Under the pieces are notes generated by a model. The model did no database searches and was not told the origin of the DNA. It saw only the letters and a program-made list of their open reading frames with translations. From NCBI RefSeq assembly GCF_012641395.1, contig NZ_JABAIH010000010.1, positions 1 to 64,000 of the forward strand: 64,000 nucleotides of DNA, read 5' to 3'. Both the position numbers and the translations under genes were made by a program. Origin of the DNA: Rhizobium sp. P32RR-XVIII. GTDB taxonomy: Bacteria; Pseudomonadota; Alphaproteobacteria; Rhizobiales; Rhizobiaceae. How positions within the stretch are numbered: position 1 is the stretch's first letter; every line of letters begins with the position of its first letter. Of this stretch, positions 6,846 to 16,973 are shown piece by piece.

Positions 6846-9106
6846 ATGGAGTTCCAAAAGGCATTTCCGATAGCCGTCATTGATGAGGATTTTGACGGCA
6901 AGAGTGCTGCTGGGCGCGGGATGCGCGATCTGGCGGCGGCGATCGAGAACGAGGGGTTCCGCATCGTTTCCGGTGTCTCCTATGAGGACGCGCGCCGTCT
7001 CGTGCATATCTTCAACACCGAATCCTGCTGGCTGGTTTCCGTCGACAGTACGGAGGACAAGATCTCGCGGTGGCAGGTGCTGGAAGAGGTTCTAAGCGCG
7101 AAGCGCGGGAAAAACGACCGGCTGCCGATCTTCCTATTCGGCGACGACACGACCGCCGAGGATGTCCCGGCCAGCGTGCTGCGTCACGCCAATGCCTTCC
7201 TGCGGCTGTTCGAAGATTCGGCGGAGTTCATGGCACGCGCCATCGTGCAGGCTGCGCGCAACTACCTCGACCGGCTGCCGCCGCCGATGTTCAAGGCGTT
7301 GATGGACTATACGCTCGAGGGTGCATATTCCTGGCATACGCCCGGCCACGGCGGCGGCGTCGCCTTCCGCAAGAGCCCGGTCGGGCAGCTCTTTTACACC
7401 TTCTTCGGCGAAAACACGCTCAGATCCGATATCTCCGTATCTGTCGGCAGCGTCGGTTCGCTGCTCGATCATGTCGGGCCGATCGCCGAGGGCGAACGCA
7501 ACGCCGCCCGCATCTTCGGCACGGACGAGACGCTGTTCGTGGTCGGCGGCACGTCGACTGCAAACAAGATCGTATGGCACGGCATGGTCGGGCGCGGCGA
7601 TCTCGTGCTTTGCGACCGCAACTGCCACAAGTCGATCCTGCACTCACTGATCATGACGGGCGCGACCCCCATCTATCTGACGCCGTCGCGCAACGGGCTC
7701 GGCATCATCGGCCCGATCTCGAAGGATCAGTTTACGCCCGAAGCAATCGCGCAGAAGATCGCCGCAAGTCCGTTTGCCGGTCAGACGAGTGGCAAGGTCC
7801 GGCTGATGGTCATGACCAACTCGACCTATGACGGGCTCTGCTACAATGTCGATGCCATCAAAGCATCACTGGGTGATGCGGTTGAGGTGCTGCACTTCGA
7901 CGAGGCCTGGTACGCTTACGCCAATTTCCACGAGTTCTACGACGGCTTCCACGGCATCTCCTCCGCTCAGCCTGCGCGTTCGCAGAACGCCATTACCTTT
8001 GCCACGCACTCGACGCACAAGCTGCTCGCCGCGTTCTCGCAGGCGTCGATGATCCATATCCAGCATGCCGAGAACAAGCGCGTCGACATTACGCGCTTCA
8101 ACGAAGCCTTCATGATGCACACCTCGACCTCGCCGCAATACGGCATCATTGCCTCCTGCGATGTCGCGGCCGCGATGATGGAGCAGCCGGCCGGGCGCGC
8201 GCTTGTGCAGGAGACGATTGACGAGGCAATCAGCTTCCGGCGTGCGATGAACGCGGTCAGAAAACAGACGGAAGGGAGCTGGTGGTTCGATGTCTGGGAG
8301 CCGACGGTTGCCGAACAGACGCCGAGTGACAATCACGAAGACTGGGTGCTGAAACCCGGCGACGGCTGGCACGGCTTTGCGGGCTTGGCCGAAAATCATG
8401 TGATGGTCGACCCCATAAAGGTCACCATCCTCTCGCCGGGACTGTCCGCAAACGGCACCATGCAGGAACACCGCATCCCGGCCGCCGTCGTCACGAAGTT
8501 TCTTTCCTCGCGCCGCATCGAAATCGAAAAGACCGGCCTCTACTCCTTCCTTGTTCTCTTCTCGATGGGGATTACCCGCGGCAAATGGAGCACGCTTGTC
8601 ACCGAACTCTTCAATTTCAGAATCTTTATGATGCCAACGCGCCGCTGACGCGTGCGCTGCCGGCACTTGCCGCCGCGCATCCGGAAGCCTACGGCGGCAT
8701 GGGGCTGAAGGATCTCTGCGAGCAGATCCATGCGATCTATCGCAGGGACGACGTGCCGAAGGCGCAGCGCGAGATGTACACGGTCCTGCCCGAGATGGCG
8801 TTGCGGCCGGCCGATGCGTATGACCGGCTCGTCAAGGGACAGATCGAGAGCGTTGAGATTGACGATCTCATGGATCGCGTGCTTGCCGTCATGATCGTTC
8901 CCTATCCGCCCGGCATTCCGTTGATCATGCCGGGCGAGCGGATCACGCAGTCGACGAAGTCGATCCAGGGTTACCTGCTCTACGCCCGTGATTTCGACCG
9001 CAAGTTTCCGGGCTTCGAAACCGACATTCACGGCCTGCGATTTGCCCCCGATAAAGACGGACGTCGGTACCTCGTCGACTGCATTGCAGAAGGACAGCAA
9101 CAATGA
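6846..9106 (+). pseudogene. Arginine/lysine-type decarboxylase with one frameshift
   Basis: This is a fold-type I, PLP-dependent Orn/Lys/Arg decarboxylase of about 750 residues: an N-terminal wing (response-regulator-like) domain, the large PLP domain and a C-terminal domain. Visible motifs are HTPGHGGG, GGTSTANK, DEAWYAYANFH and STHKLLAAFSQAS, with the Schiff-base Lys392. The reading frame breaks at 8619-8620, where TELFNF should continue as KNLYDANAPL; loss of one A explains it. The remaining 160 residues continue cleanly in the next frame to 9106. Arginine is the likely substrate from similarity to AdiA-type enzymes and the arc context. Truncation would remove the C-terminal domain. The start has GGAGG at 6836-6840, and the end overlaps the next gene as ATGA. 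Confidence 0.82.
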
Positions 9107-11463
9107 TCCCGCGCGATGTGAAGTCTCCGACCGTGGCCATACCGTTTCACAAGATGCTGAAGGTCGTAGCAGTTGTGGATCGCGGCAATCCGCAGGTGCA
9201 GGAGTTGCTCGCGCGGATTGCTGCCGAAAACTTCGAGGTGGAGTTGCGCGACGACTATTCCGCCGACGTCTCCGAGGATGCGTCCGTCGGCGCCTATATC
9301 GGCTCGGTCGAGGGTGGGCGCTTGGCGGATGCGCGCGCCTTCCTTCGCTCCGTCCGGGACGGCGGTTTCCGCACCCCGATCTGGGCGATGGCGGATGTGC
9401 TGACGATCGCGGACATGGATATCGTCGAGATGGCCGGCGAGGTGGATGGCTTCGTCTATCTCGGCCAGCAGACGCCCACATTCTATGCCAAGCAGATCAT
9501 CTCCAGCCTGGTCAACTACGGCAAGTCGCTGCTGCCGCCGTTCTTTGGCGGCATGATGGCCTATGATGGTGAAGCCAACATCGCCTTCGATTGCCCTGGT
9601 CATCAGGGCGGGCAGTTCTATCGAAAATCACCGGCCGGGCAGCTCTTCTTCAAGTATTTCGGCGAGAGCATTTTCCGCAATGATCTCTGTAACGCCGACG
9701 TCGATCTTGGCGACCTGCTGATCCACGAGGGGCCCGCGGCGGAAGCTCAGAAGCAGGCGGCGCGCATCTTCGGTGCGGACCGCACTTACTTCATCCTGAA
9801 TGGAACGAGCACCTCCAACAAAGTCGTCGCCAATGCGGTGCTGAGGGCCGGCGACCTTGTGCTCTTCGACCGCAACAACAAGTCTCTTCATCAGGGCGCT
9901 CTTGTACAGGCCGGCGCCATCCCGATTTATCTGCCCACAGCCCGCAATTCGTTCGGCATGATCGGAGCCGTCGATTGGGCGGCGTGGGATGAGACCTGGC
10001 TGCGGCAGCAGATTGAGGCGCATCCGCTCGTTGCCGACAAGAGCCGTGCCGCCGCCGACAGACCCTTCCGGCTCGCCTGTATCCAGCTCGCCGCTTATGA
10101 CGGCACCATCTACAACGTGCGCCAGGTCATGGAGAAGATCGGGCATCTCTGCGACTATGTGCTCTGGGACGAGGCGTGGATCGGATACAACGCCTTTCAT
10201 CCGCTCTTCGAGGGCCACAGCCCGATGCGCCTCAAGGATTTGCAGCCCGATATGCCGGGTCTCTTCTCGACGCAGTCGGTGCACAAGCAGGGCGCCGGTT
10301 TTTCGCAGGCCTCGCAGATCCACAAGCGGGACGAACATATTCGCGACCAGCGCAGGTTCATCGAGCACAAGCGCTTCAATGAATCCCTGCTGATGCACGT
10401 CTCGACATCGCCGTTCTACCCGCTCTTCGCCTCGCTTGACGTCAACGCCAAGGTGCACGAGGGCAACGCGGGCGAAATGCTCTGGGATCGCTGCATCGGA
10501 TTGGGGATCGAGGTGCGCAAGAAGCTGCGCGGCTTCGTGCAGCACTATGAGACCAAGGCCGCAAATCCCGAGGAGCAGTGGTTCTTCGATCCCTTCGTGC
10601 CCGATAAGATCACGGTCTCCGGTTCGAAGCATACTGATGACATCGCTGAGACGCGGTGGGAGGATATCCCGACCGACGTGCTGAAGCGCGAGCAGCAGTG
10701 CTGGCGGTTCGATCCGGAGGCGAAGTGGCACGGCTATGCCGGCTATGCGCCTGGCTACACCATGGTCGATCCCAACAAGCTGACGCTGCTCACACCCGGC
10801 ATCGATCGGAAGACGGGTGAATATCGCGAGTTCGGCATTCCGGCGACCGTGGTCGCCAATTATCTGCGCGAGCAGCGGGTCGTGGCGGAAAAGTGCGACC
10901 TGAACAGCCTGCTCTTCCTGCTCACGCCGGCGGAGGACGAGAGCAAGCTGAACACGCTCGTTGCCAAACTGGTGAAGTTCAAGAACCTCTGGGATCGCGA
11001 CGCGCCGCTGCAAGAGGTGCTGCCGACCGTGTTTGCGGCCAATCGCGAGCGCTATGCGGGCTACACGGTTCGGCAGGTCTGCAAGGAGATGCATTCCTTC
11101 TACCGCAATGCCGGCGTCAAGGAATTGCAGCGCCTCTGCTTCCGCTCCGAGAGTTTTCCGGAGCCGGCGATTGCTCCCAAGCAGGCCTATGAAGCGCTCG
11201 TGGCCAACGATGTTGACTATGTGCCGCTGACAGAGGCCGCCGGCCGCATCTCGGCGACGCTGGCGCTGATCTATCCGCCGGGCATTGGCGTGATCGTGCC
11301 GGGAGAGCGCTGGGACGACAGGGCGCGTCCGATGCGGGACTATTTCCTGGCTTTCGAGGAGTCCTTCAACCGCTTCCCCGGCTTCAATTACGAAGTCCAG
11401 GGCGTGTTCCAGGAACGGGTCGATGGGCGCATCAAGTTCTATACGTATGTCGTGCGCGAGTAG
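9103..11463 (+). CDS. Ornithine decarboxylase, wing-domain type
   Basis: This 786-residue PLP enzyme of the bacterial SpeC/SpeF class decarboxylates ornithine to putrescine in the cytoplasm. It has a wing domain (about 1-135), then DCPGHQGGQFYRKSP, NGTSTSNK, DEAWIGYNAFHP and the lysine motif STQSVHKQGAGFSQAS with Lys395. The C-terminal domain ends PGFNYEVQGV. Length and motifs are intact, unlike the arginine-type gene before it. Its ATG overlaps the preceding stop (ATGA), so translation is probably coupled. That coupling would be disturbed if ribosomes stop early at the upstream frameshift. A PotE-type antiporter follows after 18 bases, giving the standard ornithine decarboxylation/exchange pair for acid tolerance or putrescine export. 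Confidence 0.92.
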   Translation: MIPRDVKSPTVAIPFHKMLKVVAVVDRGNPQVQELLARIAAENFEVELRDDYSADVSEDASVGAYIGSVEGGRLADARAFLRSVRDGGFRTPIWAMADVLTIADMDIVEMAGEVDGFVYLGQQTPTFYAKQIISSLVNYGKSLLPPFFGGMMAYDGEANIAFDCPGHQGGQFYRKSPAGQLFFKYFGESIFRNDLCNADVDLGDLLIHEGPAAEAQKQAARIFGADRTYFILNGTSTSNKVVANAVLRAGDLVLFDRNNKSLHQGALVQAGAIPIYLPTARNSFGMIGAVDWAAWDETWLRQQIEAHPLVADKSRAAADRPFRLACIQLAAYDGTIYNVRQVMEKIGHLCDYVLWDEAWIGYNAFHPLFEGHSPMRLKDLQPDMPGLFSTQSVHKQGAGFSQASQIHKRDEHIRDQRRFIEHKRFNESLLMHVSTSPFYPLFASLDVNAKVHEGNAGEMLWDRCIGLGIEVRKKLRGFVQHYETKAANPEEQWFFDPFVPDKITVSGSKHTDDIAETRWEDIPTDVLKREQQCWRFDPEAKWHGYAGYAPGYTMVDPNKLTLLTPGIDRKTGEYREFGIPATVVANYLREQRVVAEKCDLNSLLFLLTPAEDESKLNTLVAKLVKFKNLWDRDAPLQEVLPTVFAANRERYAGYTVRQVCKEMHSFYRNAGVKELQRLCFRSESFPEPAIAPKQAYEALVANDVDYVPLTEAAGRISATLALIYPPGIGVIVPGERWDDRARPMRDYFLAFEESFNRFPGFNYEVQGVFQERVDGRIKFYTYVVRE

Positions 11464-11481
11464 GGACGGGAGGATTTCACC

Positions 11482-12840
11482 ATGACCGATAACACGATGC
11501 ATCTCGCGACCGAGGCCACGGCCAAGAAGAAAATGAACCTGGTGCAGCTCACCTTCATCGTCGCCGTCAACATGATGGGATCTGGCATCATTATGCTGCC
11601 GGCCAACATGGCGCAGGTCGGGGCGATCTCGCTGCTCTCCTGGCTGGTGACTGCAGTCGGCTCGATGGCGATCGCCTACGGATTTGCGCAGGCCGGACTG
11701 TTCAATCAGCGGCCGGGCGGCATGTCCGCCTATGCGGAGGATGCCTATGGAAAGGACGGCTACTTCCTGGTGTTCTTCCTGTATTTTCTCTCACTTGCCG
11801 TCGGCAATGTCGCAATCGGCATTTCTGCGGTGGGTTACCTCGCCGGGTTCTTTCCGGTACTGACGTCGACCCCCGTGATGACGTGCCTGGCCCTGGTCGT
11901 CCTCTTGTGGCTGACGACGGCTGCCAATTTCGGCGGTCCGCGCATAACCGGACGCATCGGCTCGGTCACCGTATGGGGCGTCATCATTCCCGTGGGGCTG
12001 CTTTCCATCATAGGTTGGTTCTGGTTCAGCTCCAGCACCTTCGCGGCCGCTTGGAATCCGAAGGGGTTGACGCTCGCCCAGGGGATGGGCTCAAGCATTT
12101 CCCTGACGCTCTGGGCCTTTCTCGGCATGGAGTCGGCGGCGCAAAATTCGGACGCTGTGGAGAATCCGAAGCGTGACGTGCCGCTTGCCTGCATGTTCGG
12201 CACGCTAGGAGCGGCCGTTATCTACATCCTGTCGACGACCGTCATCCAGGGGATTGTCCCCAATGCCGATCTCGCGGCGTCGACCGGGCCGTTCGCGCTT
12301 GCCTATGCCACCATGTTCAACCCGACGATCGGTTCGGTGATCATGGCGCTCGCCGTGCTGGCCTGCCTCGGCTCGCTTCTCGGCTGGCAGTTCACGATCG
12401 CGCAGACCGCACGTACGGCGGCTCAGGAAAGGATGTTTCCTGCCGTGTTCTCCCGCGTGAACGAGATGGGTGCGCCGGTCCGCGGCATGATTATCCTCGG
12501 CATCGTCCAGACATGCCTCGCTCTCATGACGATTTCGCCGACGCTCAGCGAACAGTTCTCGGCTCTGGTCAACCTCGCCGTCGTGACGAACGTCCTGCCC
12601 TACATCATCGCGCTGTCGGCGCTATTCGTCATGATGAAGGCTGCGGGCGTGCCGGAGGCGAAGTACCGGTTGAACGCCTTCATCGCCATGGTCGGCATGC
12701 TCTACAGCGTGTTTGCCATCTATGCCTCCGGCAAGGACGCGGTGCTTGGCGGTATGCTGGTGACAGGCATCGGTTTCATCATCTACGGCCTGATCGCACC
12801 TCGCTTCGTCAGCGGCGTGAATCGCGCACCGGCCGAGTAG
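11482..12840 (+). CDS. potE: Putrescine-ornithine antiporter
   Basis: This 452-residue APC-superfamily carrier has about twelve membrane helices. The PotE/CadB signature is clear: MNLVQLTFIVAVNMMGSGI near the start, YAEDAYGKDG, LWAFLGMESAAQNSDAVENPKRDVP, and an EAKYRLNAF loop before the last helices. PotE exchanges external ornithine for internal putrescine, using the product of the decarboxylase upstream. The start has GGAGG at 11468-11472. It is the third gene of the operon that begins at the perfect anaerobox. The gene is intact. Confidence 0.92.
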   Translation: MTDNTMHLATEATAKKKMNLVQLTFIVAVNMMGSGIIMLPANMAQVGAISLLSWLVTAVGSMAIAYGFAQAGLFNQRPGGMSAYAEDAYGKDGYFLVFFLYFLSLAVGNVAIGISAVGYLAGFFPVLTSTPVMTCLALVVLLWLTTAANFGGPRITGRIGSVTVWGVIIPVGLLSIIGWFWFSSSTFAAAWNPKGLTLAQGMGSSISLTLWAFLGMESAAQNSDAVENPKRDVPLACMFGTLGAAVIYILSTTVIQGIVPNADLAASTGPFALAYATMFNPTIGSVIMALAVLACLGSLLGWQFTIAQTARTAAQERMFPAVFSRVNEMGAPVRGMIILGIVQTCLALMTISPTLSEQFSALVNLAVVTNVLPYIIALSALFVMMKAAGVPEAKYRLNAFIAMVGMLYSVFAIYASGKDAVLGGMLVTGIGFIIYGLIAPRFVSGVNRAPAE

Positions 12841-12857
12841 CGCAGGGAGGACCAATC

Positions 12858-13784
12858 ATGCCAACGAACAAAGGTCGCTGGACCGCAATAGTTGCCTCCA
12901 TCTTCGTCGGGGCGATCGCATCGACCGCTTGGACGTCCGCTAACGCACAGACGCTGGACCGTATTCGCCAAAGCAGTTCGCTCAGGCTGGGGTACGACGC
13001 GGATGCGAGGCCGTTTTCGTTCAAGACTGAGCAGGGAGCGCCTGATGGCTATGCGGTCGCCCTCTGCAACAAGATTGCCGACAGCGTGAAGGCAGAGCTG
13101 AACCTGCCGCAGCTCAATGCCGAATGGGTTCCTCTTGCCGGTGATGCTCGGATGCGTGCCATACAGGATGGCATTGTAGATCTCGTCTGCGGAGCGGAGC
13201 CTGTAACGCTCAGCCGCAGGCAGGAAGTTTCATTCTCGATCCCCATTTTCCCGAGCGGCACCGGGGCCGTCGTCAGCACCAGCGCGCCACTGGCATTGCG
13301 CGAAGTCTTGGAATACGGCGAACCGTCGAGCCGTCCCGTCTGGCGCGGCGCGCCAGCCCGGACCATCCTTGAGCACAAGACGTTCTCGTCGGTCGCAGGC
13401 ACGACAAGCGAGCGCTGGCTGTCCGACAAGATCAAGACCTTCCAGCTTGCCGCAACGACGACCCCGGTGGAGAGCTATCAGCAGGGGATCGAGCGTGTCC
13501 TCGATGGTCAATCGGCTGTGCTTTTCGGCGACATGCCTCTCTTGATGGACGCCGCTGCCCGCAGCGACAATTCCGGTAATCTCATCGTTCTGGAGCGCCA
13601 TTTCACTTATGAACCGCTTGGCCTTGAACTGGCGCGCGGAGACGAGGACTTCCGCCTGTCCGTCGACCGCGCCCTCAGCCAGACCTATGCTTCGGATGGT
13701 TTCCGTACCTTCTTCGCAACATGGTTCGGCCCGCCCGACGAAGCGACCGTGACATTCTTCCGGCAGACAGCGCTGCCGGAATAG
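12858..13784 (+). CDS. Orphan family-3 amino-acid-binding protein
   Basis: This 308-residue exported solute-binding protein resembles polar amino-acid ABC receptors. The ATG at 12858 follows AGGGAGG, and a signal peptide (TAIVASIFVGAIASTAW...ANAQ) is visible. The mature part has SSSLRLGYDADARPFSF, GYAVALCNKIAD, ADGTVDLV-like VDLVCGAEPVTLSRRQEVSFS and DMPLLMDAA. It lies 17 bases after potE and is probably the last gene of that operon. No permease or ATPase is nearby, so it must borrow transporter parts, act as a sensor subunit or be a remnant of a larger set. Substrate (arginine, ornithine or putrescine) is inferred from context only. Confidence 0.8.
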   Translation: MPTNKGRWTAIVASIFVGAIASTAWTSANAQTLDRIRQSSSLRLGYDADARPFSFKTEQGAPDGYAVALCNKIADSVKAELNLPQLNAEWVPLAGDARMRAIQDGIVDLVCGAEPVTLSRRQEVSFSIPIFPSGTGAVVSTSAPLALREVLEYGEPSSRPVWRGAPARTILEHKTFSSVAGTTSERWLSDKIKTFQLAATTTPVESYQQGIERVLDGQSAVLFGDMPLLMDAAARSDNSGNLIVLERHFTYEPLGLELARGDEDFRLSVDRALSQTYASDGFRTFFATWFGPPDEATVTFFRQTALPE

Positions 13785-13888
13785 GCGCGTTTCTCACGAC
13801 GTTCCGAATGCAACCGCGATGATTTGCCGGGGTGGCTCTGATCTCTCCGCTGCTGCCAGAAAAGCCGCTGTCTGATCGACCGCGGGTT

Positions 13889-13915
13889 ATTGGGGCGGGC
13901 TTTTGCCCGGCCAAT
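13889..13915. terminator. Bidirectional terminator between convergent operons
   Basis: ATTGG...GGGC, a TTTT loop, and GCCC...CCAAT form an imperfect stem midway between the rightward arc/pot operon and the leftward sugar operon. Confidence 0.6.
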
Positions 13916-13939
13916 CAGAGTATCACAGCCATATTGTTG

Positions 13940-15016
13940 TTATAATGCCCTCGCTCCTCGTTCATCGAAGACACGCAGATCAGACGCTGCCGCCGCGAGG
14001 ATGATTTCAGCGCCTGGCGCAATGGGGGCGGGGGAGCGATGTTCGACCGTCACCGGCTGGCGGTCGGCAAGCTGGCAGTAGAGGTATTGTGTTCCTCCGA
14101 GGTACTCCGAAAACTCGACGCTGGCGCGCAAGATGCCATCCACATCACTGGATGCGACGCGCAGATGTTCCGGGCGGACACCGAGGGTCACGCTGCCACC
14201 CGGTGCAAGACTTTTGCCGGAAACAGGCGTTTGCAGCGAATGTCCGCTGATGCCGATCTTGCCAGCGCCCCGCCACTCGGCGTTCAGCAGATTCATTCGC
14301 GGCGATCCTATGAAACCGGCGACGAAAGTGTTCGACGGGTTCTCGTAGATCTCGCGTGGCGTTCCGGCCTGTTCGACGCGTCCGTCGCGCAGCACGACGA
14401 TTTTGTCGGCCAGGGTCATCGCCTCCGTCTGGTCGTGGGTTACGTAGATCATCGTGTTGCCGAGTTCGCGATGGAGGCGGGCGATTTCGATGCGCATCGA
14501 AACCCGCAGTTCCGCATCGAGATTGGATAGCGGTTCGTCGAAGAGGAACACCTCCGGCTTGCGGACGATCGCCCTGCCGATCGCTACGCGCTGGCGCTGG
14601 CCACCGGAAAGCTGGCCCGGCCGCCGGTCGAGAAGATGGTCGATCTTCAGGATCGCGGAGGCAGCCTTGACGCGGACCTCGATCTCCCCGCTGTCGGTAT
14701 GCGCCATCTTGAGCCCAAAGGCGAGATTGTCGCGCACGCTCATATGCGGGTAGAGCGCGTAGGACTGGAAGACCATGGCGATGCCGCGCTCGGAAGGATC
14801 GAGATCGGTGACGGTTCGTCCCTTGATCTCGATCTCCCCGTCGGTGACCTCTTCCAGGCCTGCGATCATGCGCAGCAGCGTCGACTTTCCGCAGCCGGAA
14901 GGTCCCACGAAGACGACGAAGGAGCCTTCGTCGATCGAAAGGTCGATCCCATGGATCACATCCAGACTGCCGAAGCTCTTGCGTATCCCGGTCAGTACGA
15001 CGCCGGTATCAGCCAT
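13940..15016 (-). CDS. Sugar ABC transporter ATPase (MalK/UgpC type)
   Basis: This 358-residue ATPase is for a carbohydrate CUT1 importer. Visible are Walker A GPSGCGKST, Q-loop VFQSYALYP, signature LSGGQRQRVAIGRA, Walker B VFLFDEPLSNLD and the H-loop YVTHDQTEA. A C-terminal OB-fold regulatory domain with LGVRPEHL follows. The ATG at 15016 is one base after the GH127 stop; a GTG at 15028 would overlap that gene by eleven bases. It is last in the leftward operon with the LacI regulator, binding protein, two permeases and GH127. The set is complete, so this ATPase probably serves only this importer, although CUT1 ATPases can be shared. Confidence 0.93.
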   Translation of the reverse strand: MADTGVVLTGIRKSFGSLDVIHGIDLSIDEGSFVVFVGPSGCGKSTLLRMIAGLEEVTDGEIEIKGRTVTDLDPSERGIAMVFQSYALYPHMSVRDNLAFGLKMAHTDSGEIEVRVKAASAILKIDHLLDRRPGQLSGGQRQRVAIGRAIVRKPEVFLFDEPLSNLDAELRVSMRIEIARLHRELGNTMIYVTHDQTEAMTLADKIVVLRDGRVEQAGTPREIYENPSNTFVAGFIGSPRMNLLNAEWRGAGKIGISGHSLQTPVSGKSLAPGGSVTLGVRPEHLRVASSDVDGILRASVEFSEYLGGTQYLYCQLADRQPVTVEHRSPAPIAPGAEIILAAAASDLRVFDERGARAL

Positions 15017-15017
15017 C

Positions 15018-16958
15018 TTATTCACCACGCACTTCGCCCGCTCTCACCCATACCAGCATCTCGCCGGGCGCGCGATTGTCCCAGAAGGGATAGGGCACGA
15101 AGCGGGCGGTCGTCTTCTTCGCCTTCGGCGGGGAGGTCCGGTAAAGCGCCGGTCCCCAATCGGCCTCGTCTCGCGTAACCGGTACGTCAAGCGCGATCGC
15201 ACCGCCCATCCCTTCGATCTCATCGGTCTTGGCGGCGGTGACATCGGATGCAATCCTGATGCCGTTCAGGCCAGCGCCGTTGTCGGTTTCCTCGACGCAA
15301 TAAACGAGCGGCCCGCGCATGACGGCCGTGCGGCCGGCATCCTGCCGGACCAGCGGATTGGCGAAGAGCGTGCGGGCAACCAGCGGAATGTCGAGGTCGA
15401 CATGATCGCCGGCCTTCCATTCGCGTTCGATGCGGGCATAGCCGTCGACCGTGACGCCAGCGAGATCGAACGCCTCGCCGTTGACTTTGAGTGTGGCGCC
15501 GTCAGCCCATTCCGGAATGCGAAGGGAAAGCGCAAACCGCGACGGGTTGTCGGGCGACACGTCGATGCGGATCGCGCCCTTCCAGGGATAGCGGGTCTTC
15601 TGGGAAAGTTCGACCTTCGCACCGGCGAGCTCGAAGCGGGCCTTGCTTTCACCGTAGAGGTGCACGGCGATCTCGTCTTCGGCAACCGCATACATGTAGG
15701 AGCCGACGGAAGCGAGCAGGCGGGCGATGTTCGGCGGGCAGCAGGGGCAATGGTGCCAGATCCACCGATGGTGCTTACCGACGCTTTCCAGCGGGTTTTC
15801 GTAGAAGAACCGCGTGCCGTCGAGCGAGAGACCGGCCATGGCGCCGTTATAGAGGGCCTGTTCCATGATGTCGGCATAGCGCCGGTTCGGGCCGCGGCCC
15901 AGCATGCGGCTCGCCCAGAAGACGAGGCCGACAGAGGCGCAGGTCTCGGCATAGGCGCTCTCGTTCGGCAGGTCGTAATAGTCGGTGAAGCCTTCGTTGG
16001 ATGCCGCCGGCCCGATGCCGCCGGTGATGTACATCTGCTTGGTGGTGAGATCGTCCCAGAGCGTTTCGAGCGCTGCGGTCAGCGTGTCGTCGTTATATTC
16101 GGTCGCGATATCGGCCATGCCGGCATAGAGATACATGGCGCGCACCGCGTGCCCCACCACCTTCGTCTGTTCGCGCACCGGCAGATGCGCCTGACCATAT
16201 TCATAGGTCTTCTGATGGAAATCGGCGGCGCTGCGGCCGTCGCGGATTGCCTCCTCGGTGAAGAAATGCGGCTCCTTACCGCGTTCATCGATGAAGAATT
16301 TCGAAAGATCGAGATATTTCTTTTCGCCCGTCACGCGCGCCAGCTTGACCAGTGCAAGCTCGATCTCCTCATGGCCGCAGTAGCCGGGGATCTTCCCGGG
16401 GCCGTGGCCGAAGATCTTGATCATGTAGCCGGCAAAGCGGCTCATGATGTCGAGCAGCTTCCGCTTGCCGGTTGCCTGGTAATAGGCGACGGCGCCCTCT
16501 ATAAGATGGCCGGCGCAATAGAGCTCGTGGTGGTCGCGCAGGTTTGTCCAGCGGCGGTCCGGCTGGACGCGCTGGAACCAGGCGTTCAGATAGCCGTCTT
16601 CATCCTGCAGCTTCTCGTACATGTCGATGATCTGGTCAACGCGGGCTTCGAGCTTTGGGTTCGGGCGACGGTAGAGAGAGTAGGCGACGGTCTCGATCGA
16701 TTTGCCAAGATCGCTGTCCCAGAACATCTGCGTCGTGCCGCCCCAGGGGCCGATCGGAATGACAACGCCGGGGCTTGGCTGGTTCACGTCGATGGCACGC
16801 AACATTCCGGCCTCGACGCAGCGGTCGAGCAGCGTCTCGGCAGTCGAGTCGCAGATAGCATCCTGCCGGTCTCCGAAAAGCCCCTGTAACTCGACGCTCG
16901 GAACGGGCAGGGGGCGGAACTGGCGGTCTCTCTTCAGCTTGTTCATGGCTTCATCCAT
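15018..16958 (-). CDS. GH127 beta-L-arabinofuranosidase-type hydrolase, cytoplasmic
   Basis: This 646-residue glycoside hydrolase of family 127 is typified by HypBA1, which removes beta-L-arabinofuranose by a cysteine-nucleophile, zinc-dependent mechanism. The key residues fall where expected: Glu322 in NEGF, Glu338 and Cys340 in YAETC, and the CPCCPPN motif with Cys406/Cys407 matching nucleophile and zinc ligand. An alpha/alpha barrel precedes C-terminal beta domains. No signal peptide is present, so it acts on imported di- or oligosaccharides. It lies between permease and ATPase genes of a CUT1 importer, which links transported substrate to hydrolysis. The specificity within the family is inferred. 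Confidence 0.9.
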   Translation of the reverse strand: MDEAMNKLKRDRQFRPLPVPSVELQGLFGDRQDAICDSTAETLLDRCVEAGMLRAIDVNQPSPGVVIPIGPWGGTTQMFWDSDLGKSIETVAYSLYRRPNPKLEARVDQIIDMYEKLQDEDGYLNAWFQRVQPDRRWTNLRDHHELYCAGHLIEGAVAYYQATGKRKLLDIMSRFAGYMIKIFGHGPGKIPGYCGHEEIELALVKLARVTGEKKYLDLSKFFIDERGKEPHFFTEEAIRDGRSAADFHQKTYEYGQAHLPVREQTKVVGHAVRAMYLYAGMADIATEYNDDTLTAALETLWDDLTTKQMYITGGIGPAASNEGFTDYYDLPNESAYAETCASVGLVFWASRMLGRGPNRRYADIMEQALYNGAMAGLSLDGTRFFYENPLESVGKHHRWIWHHCPCCPPNIARLLASVGSYMYAVAEDEIAVHLYGESKARFELAGAKVELSQKTRYPWKGAIRIDVSPDNPSRFALSLRIPEWADGATLKVNGEAFDLAGVTVDGYARIEREWKAGDHVDLDIPLVARTLFANPLVRQDAGRTAVMRGPLVYCVEETDNGAGLNGIRIASDVTAAKTDEIEGMGGAIALDVPVTRDEADWGPALYRTSPPKAKKTTARFVPYPFWDNRAPGEMLVWVRAGEVRGE

Positions 16959-16973
16959 TTCGTTGAAAGATCA

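Noticed and set aside
8600..8640. Programmed frameshift in the arginine decarboxylase
   Set aside because: No slippery heptamer or downstream pseudoknot, and this enzyme family is not known to use frameshifting; a one-base deletion explains it.
9628..11502. 624-codon minus-strand frame opposite ornithine decarboxylase
   Set aside because: Antisense shadow of an intact enzyme gene.
14775..16889. 704-codon plus-strand open frame opposite GH127
   Set aside because: Shadow of the intact GH127 gene in high-GC DNA; composition is Arg/Gly/Ala-rich with no family motifs and no ribosome-binding site.
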